Positions 13,851-16,543 of a stretch of DNA of 16,543 nucleotides are shown here, piece by piece. The notes beneath the pieces were generated by a model. It was given only the letters and a program-made list of their open reading frames with translations, did not search any database and was not told the DNA's origin. The position numbers were made by a program, and so were the translations under genes. How positions within the stretch are numbered: the stretch's first letter is position 1; every line of letters begins with the position of its first letter. The DNA comes from Opitutia bacterium UBA7441 (GTDB taxonomy: Bacteria; Verrucomicrobiota; Verrucomicrobiia; Opitutales; Coraliomargaritaceae), in contig DLQD01000008.1 of assembly GCA_002480015.1 (NCBI GenBank), positions 1 through 16,543 of the forward strand, in the 5' to 3' direction.

Positions 13851-15269
13851 TTAGATACCCGGAAAGTTGAAGTAATTCTTGGCGTTGTTGTAGCAGATAC
13901 CTTTGATCAGTTCATCGAGGAGGCCCTTATCGTCGGGGATCAGGCCGGCTTCCACATCCGTGCCTATGATTGAGCAGACGATACGGCGAAAGTATTCGTG
14001 GCGAGGGAAGCTGAGAAAACTACGAGAGTCGGTCAGCATACCGACAAAGCGACTGAAGAGTCCGACGCTGGAGAGAGCCTCCATCTGTTGGCGCATGCCG
14101 TCCAGCGTATCGACATGCCACCATCCTGAACCGAGCTGCATTTTACCAGGCACAGAGCCGTCTTGATAGCAACCCATTAGTGTCGCCAAGGGAAAGAGGT
14201 GCTGTGTATTGACGTGGTAAAAAATGCACTTCGGCAATTCATCGGTGATTGCGAGGCTATCCAAGAAGGCCGCTAATTTTCGAATGATCGGCTCGTCAAA
14301 GACCCCGTCGTATCCCGTATCTGGACCGAGTTTCGTATACATCTTAGTATTGGCATTACGGATGGCTCCAAAGTGCAGTTGCATCGTCCAGCCCTTGGCT
14401 GCATTCCATCGGCCGATCTGCTGCATGATATAAGTCATCCACTGCTCCGCTTCAATAGAACTCGGCGACTGGGATGCTCGCAACTTAGTGTAGATCGCTT
14501 CCGCTTGAGCATCGCTACATGCGATATATGGGCAATACTCGAGGCCGTGGTCGGTCAGGCGACACCCATTTTGATGAAAGAAATCGTGGCGAGACTTTAG
14601 AGCTCTGACGAAGTCCGCCGCGCTCCCGAGGGTCACTTCACTGATTGCAGCGAGTCGATCCGTCCACAAGTTCCAGGCCTCAATATTCGTTGTAATCATC
14701 GCCTTGTCAGGCCTGAAAGTCGGGAACATTTTGGTCTTCAACTTACCGGAATTATGAGCGATGTGGTGCTCCAGTGTATCAACAGGATCATCCGTTGTGC
14801 CAATCGCTCGGATGTCGAAATTCTGACAGATACTATGAACATTGAAGCTATCCGCTGCAATTGTAGCGTTAGCCTCTTCCCAAATCGCATCGGCCGTATT
14901 CGGGTTAAGCACCAGGTCGCAATCAAAGTAGCGCTTCAATTCGAGGTGCGTCCAATGGTATAAAGGATTACGCACAGTCTGCGGCATCGTGCGTGCCCAT
15001 GCGTCAAACTTCTCCTTGGGGCTGCTTTCCTTCCCCGTAATTAAAGATTCGGGCTCGCCCGCTGCCCGCATAGCCCGCCACTTGTAGTGATCGCCGCCCA
15101 GCCATATTTCCGCCAAGTTGGTAAAGCGCGCATTGCCCGCCACAGCCTCCGGTGGCAGGTGGCAGTGATAGTCGATAATCGGCTGTGAGGCAGCGACCTC
15201 GTGAAAAAGGCGCTGTGCTGTTTTGTTGGGGAGCAAGAAGTTTTCGTGAAGGTAGGACATAGTCGTCAT
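13851..15269 (-). CDS. uxaC: Glucuronate (uronate) isomerase
   Basis: 472 residues, the normal size for UxaC. It converts D-glucuronate to D-fructuronate and D-galacturonate to D-tagaturonate in the cytoplasm, the entry step of uronate breakdown. It belongs to the amidohydrolase superfamily; the metal-binding HxH is His35/His37 in IIDYHCHLPPE. Further family landmarks are NLAEIWLGGDHYKWRAMRA (about 51-69), WTHLELKRYFD, GTTDDPVDTLEHH and WNAAKGWTMQLHFGAIRN. The C-terminal DSRSFLSFPRHEYFRR and the ending YNNAKNYFNFPG are also typical. ATG at 15269 was kept; a second ATG at 15260 (MSYLHENF) is just as plausible, and neither has a Shine-Dalgarno. It lies 26 bp after the SDR gene and must be co-transcribed with it. 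Confidence 0.96.
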   Translation of the reverse strand: MTTMSYLHENFLLPNKTAQRLFHEVAASQPIIDYHCHLPPEAVAGNARFTNLAEIWLGGDHYKWRAMRAAGEPESLITGKESSPKEKFDAWARTMPQTVRNPLYHWTHLELKRYFDCDLVLNPNTADAIWEEANATIAADSFNVHSICQNFDIRAIGTTDDPVDTLEHHIAHNSGKLKTKMFPTFRPDKAMITTNIEAWNLWTDRLAAISEVTLGSAADFVRALKSRHDFFHQNGCRLTDHGLEYCPYIACSDAQAEAIYTKLRASQSPSSIEAEQWMTYIMQQIGRWNAAKGWTMQLHFGAIRNANTKMYTKLGPDTGYDGVFDEPIIRKLAAFLDSLAITDELPKCIFYHVNTQHLFPLATLMGCYQDGSVPGKMQLGSGWWHVDTLDGMRQQMEALSSVGLFSRFVGMLTDSRSFLSFPRHEYFRRIVCSIIGTDVEAGLIPDDKGLLDELIKGICYNNAKNYFNFPGI

Positions 15270-15295
15270 GTTGGATAGGTGTTTCGAGGTATCAG

Positions 15296-16087
15296 CTAGA
15301 TCGTCATCGAAGCATAGCCACCGTCGACGACGATCTCGGCGCCATTCATGAAGCTACCTGCGTCACTGGCGAGCAATAGAGTAGCGCCGATCAATTCATG
15401 CGCCTCACCGAACCGCTTAGCCGGGGTATGCCCCATAATGGAAGCTACACGCTCGGGAGTGAGCACCTTTTTGTTCTGCTCAGCAGGGAAAAAGCCGGGG
15501 ACGATGGTGTTGACCCGGATCTTTTGTGCCGCCCATTCGCGAGCCATGTTCTTCGAGAGGTTGTGGACGGCGGCCTTGGTCGCGGAATAGGTAAAGACAC
15601 GTGAGAGCGGGACCATGCCACTCATAGAACCGATGTTGATCATACTACCGCCCTCGCCTCGTTCCAGCATGTATTGACCGAAAACCTGAGATGCAAAGAG
15701 AACCGCCTTCAAGTTAGTGTCCAGAATACGCTGAAATTCCTCCTCCTCGATTTCTAGGATAGGTGTCGGCGAGTTGACGCCCGCACCGTTAATCAGAATG
15801 TCGACCTTCCCGGACTTTTCCAGGACCTGAGCGAGGAGTGACTCGATAGAAGCCTTTGAATTAACGTCAACTTTTTCAAAATAGGCCTTGCCGCCAGTCG
15901 CCTCAATCTTGGCTAAGCGTGCGGCCGCTTTCTCTTCGCTACGGCCGACGAGGACGGTTTCCGCGCCTGCCGCAGCGAGGCCTTCCGCCATCGCGCCGCA
16001 GAGTTCGCCCGTGCCACCGATGACGACAGCCACCTTGTTATCAAGGCCAAAGAGAGACTTCAGGTAAGATTCCGATGAAATAGACAT
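15296..16087 (-). CDS. SDR-family oxidoreductase, probable D-fructuronate/mannonate oxidoreductase
   Basis: 263-residue short-chain dehydrogenase/reductase. The cofactor loop GGTGELCG is at 24-31, NGAG at 100-103, Asn125 in DTNLKA, the catalytic Ser in INIGSMSG (151-157), and Tyr167 with Lys171 in YSATK. The C-terminal GAEIVVDGGYASMTI is standard. Directly upstream of uxaC, it most likely reduces fructuronate to mannonate, as SDR-type enzymes do in Bacillus in place of the classical UxuB. Alternatives are a gluconate 5-dehydrogenase or a keto-deoxyuronate reductase of alginate or pectin breakdown. A weak AGAG lies 7-8 nt before the ATG. It is the first gene of the operon; its promoter region carries an inverted repeat overlapping a -10 box, and a divergent AraC-type regulator stands opposite. 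Confidence 0.85.
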   Translation of the reverse strand: MSISSESYLKSLFGLDNKVAVVIGGTGELCGAMAEGLAAAGAETVLVGRSEEKAAARLAKIEATGGKAYFEKVDVNSKASIESLLAQVLEKSGKVDILINGAGVNSPTPILEIEEEEFQRILDTNLKAVLFASQVFGQYMLERGEGGSMINIGSMSGMVPLSRVFTYSATKAAVHNLSKNMAREWAAQKIRVNTIVPGFFPAEQNKKVLTPERVASIMGHTPAKRFGEAHELIGATLLLASDAGSFMNGAEIVVDGGYASMTI

Positions 16088-16110
16088 ATCATTACTCTAG
16101 CATAGAGCGC

Positions 16111-16127
16111 ATCCAGTATAAATGGAT
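16111..16127. promoter_or_regulatory. Inverted repeat overlapping a -10 box upstream of the uronate operon
   Basis: ATCCA (16111-16115) and TGGAT (16123-16127) form a dyad with a 7-bp centre. On the minus strand the hexamer TATACT (16120-16115), a 5/6 match to a -10 box, lies inside it, about 28 bp before the SDR start codon. No good -35 is seen, which would fit an activator-dependent promoter. This could be an operator; the protein is unknown. Confidence 0.35.
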
Positions 16128-16195
16128 TGCTCTCTCATAAATTTGCATTATTTCATTATTACTAATATTTCTATAAGCGCAAGCGCGACGAACAT

Positions 16196-16278
16196 TGTAG
16201 CGATGCGAGGCCAGTCGCGTCGACGCGATCTATATCCGAACAAGTCTCCTCCGAGCTTGCTTGCGCAAGTTCGCTACA
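16196..16278. repeat. 83-bp element with 8-bp terminal inverted repeats
   Basis: TGTAGCGA (16196-16203) and TCGCTACA (16271-16278) are exact inverted ends. Inside lie a 14-bp perfect palindrome TCGCGTCGACGCGA (16215-16228), a 10-bp palindrome CTTGCGCAAG (16260-16269) and the pair CGAAC/GTTCG. It is GC-rich within an AT-rich spacer. It has the form of a dispersed intergenic repeat or tiny MITE, but no second copy exists in this window. Confidence 0.5.
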
Positions 16279-16304
16279 CACTACCAGATTAATTTACGCA
16301 ACCG

Positions 16305-16543
16305 ATGCCTCCACCCAATCCAGAGCAAAATTTTGATTCGATCGAAGTCATCGACCGGCCTTGGTTCCCCTACCTATGTACGGAGGTGGAGCACTGGGAA
16401 TGGCGAACGTCGGGAGATGGGCACTTCAACTTCTGGATGGCGCTATCTGGTGAAGGCTACCTACGCTGCGAAGCACAAACCTTTCGCATCTACCCGGGTT
16501 GTTTTTTTATTTTTTCACCGAATCAAAACATCTCGGCGGCACA
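16305..16543 (+). CDS. AraC-type transcriptional regulator, sensor-domain start (cut by window edge)
   Basis: Open from an ATG at 16305 to the right edge, 79 codons. The visible part looks like the N-terminal cupin (AraC-binding) domain: HFNFWMALSGEGYLRCEA then TFRIYPGCFFIFSPNQNISA, the beta-strand pattern in which the effector-binding barrel begins. The helix-turn-helix domain would lie beyond the edge and is not seen, so the family assignment rests on the sensor half only. It is divergent from the uronate operon with a 217-bp spacer, the usual arrangement for a regulator and its target. No Shine-Dalgarno precedes the ATG. A sugar-acid effector is inferred from context. Confidence 0.7.
   Translation, partial: MPPPNPEQNFDSIEVIDRPWFPYLCTEVEHWEWRTSGDGHFNFWMALSGEGYLRCEAQTFRIYPGCFFIFSPNQNISAA

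Overview
The window looks like chromosomal DNA of a member of the PVC superphylum, most likely Verrucomicrobiota of the Opitutae/Puniceicoccales kind. This is inference from protein character, not a database result. The grounds are an IspF of the divergent chlamydia/verrucomicrobia type, a remnant of a B12-dependent ribonucleotide reductase (NrdJ), uronate catabolism genes, fairly GC-rich codons with AT-rich spacers, and few clear Shine-Dalgarno sequences. Several genes (ispF, pgsA, pgpA) start with GTG.

Left part (1-2677): the 5' two thirds of lysS (minus strand, running off the left edge), then a plus-strand type II toxin-antitoxin pair of the Xre/MbcA/ParS-RES class, bracketed by 13-bp direct repeats, then a small DUF456 membrane protein that converges on the next block.

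Centre (2724-10672), all on the minus strand: rnhB, a metal ABC transporter (lipoprotein, ATPase and permease, tightly overlapping), pgsA-pgpA (two consecutive steps of phosphatidylglycerol synthesis, overlapping by 4 bp), ndk, ispF, and a P1B-4 metal-efflux ATPase. The ATPase has its own PerR-like 7-1-7 palindrome just upstream of its start. Metal import and metal export genes therefore flank a set of housekeeping genes.

Middle gap (10673-11661): a 417-bp stretch with no recognisable gene, followed by a wrecked nrdJ. An N-terminal scrap is fused out of frame to the C-terminal end, with the catalytic core deleted.

Right part (11685-16543): a minus-strand sugar-acid operon running SDR oxidoreductase (probable fructuronate/mannonate enzyme), uxaC, D-2-hydroxyacid dehydrogenase, Ldh2-family dehydrogenase. 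It is divergent from a plus-strand AraC-type regulator cut by the right edge. The divergent spacer holds a promoter-overlapping inverted repeat and an 83-bp segment with 8-bp terminal inverted repeats. The two dehydrogenase genes share a leader motif at nearly the same distance from their start codons.

No CRISPR array, rRNA, intact tRNA, intact transposase or prophage gene was seen. Most of the window is ordinary. The items most worth a second look are the PerR-like site on the P1B-4 ATPase, the repeat-bracketed TA module, the internally deleted nrdJ and the inverted-repeat element in the divergent spacer.
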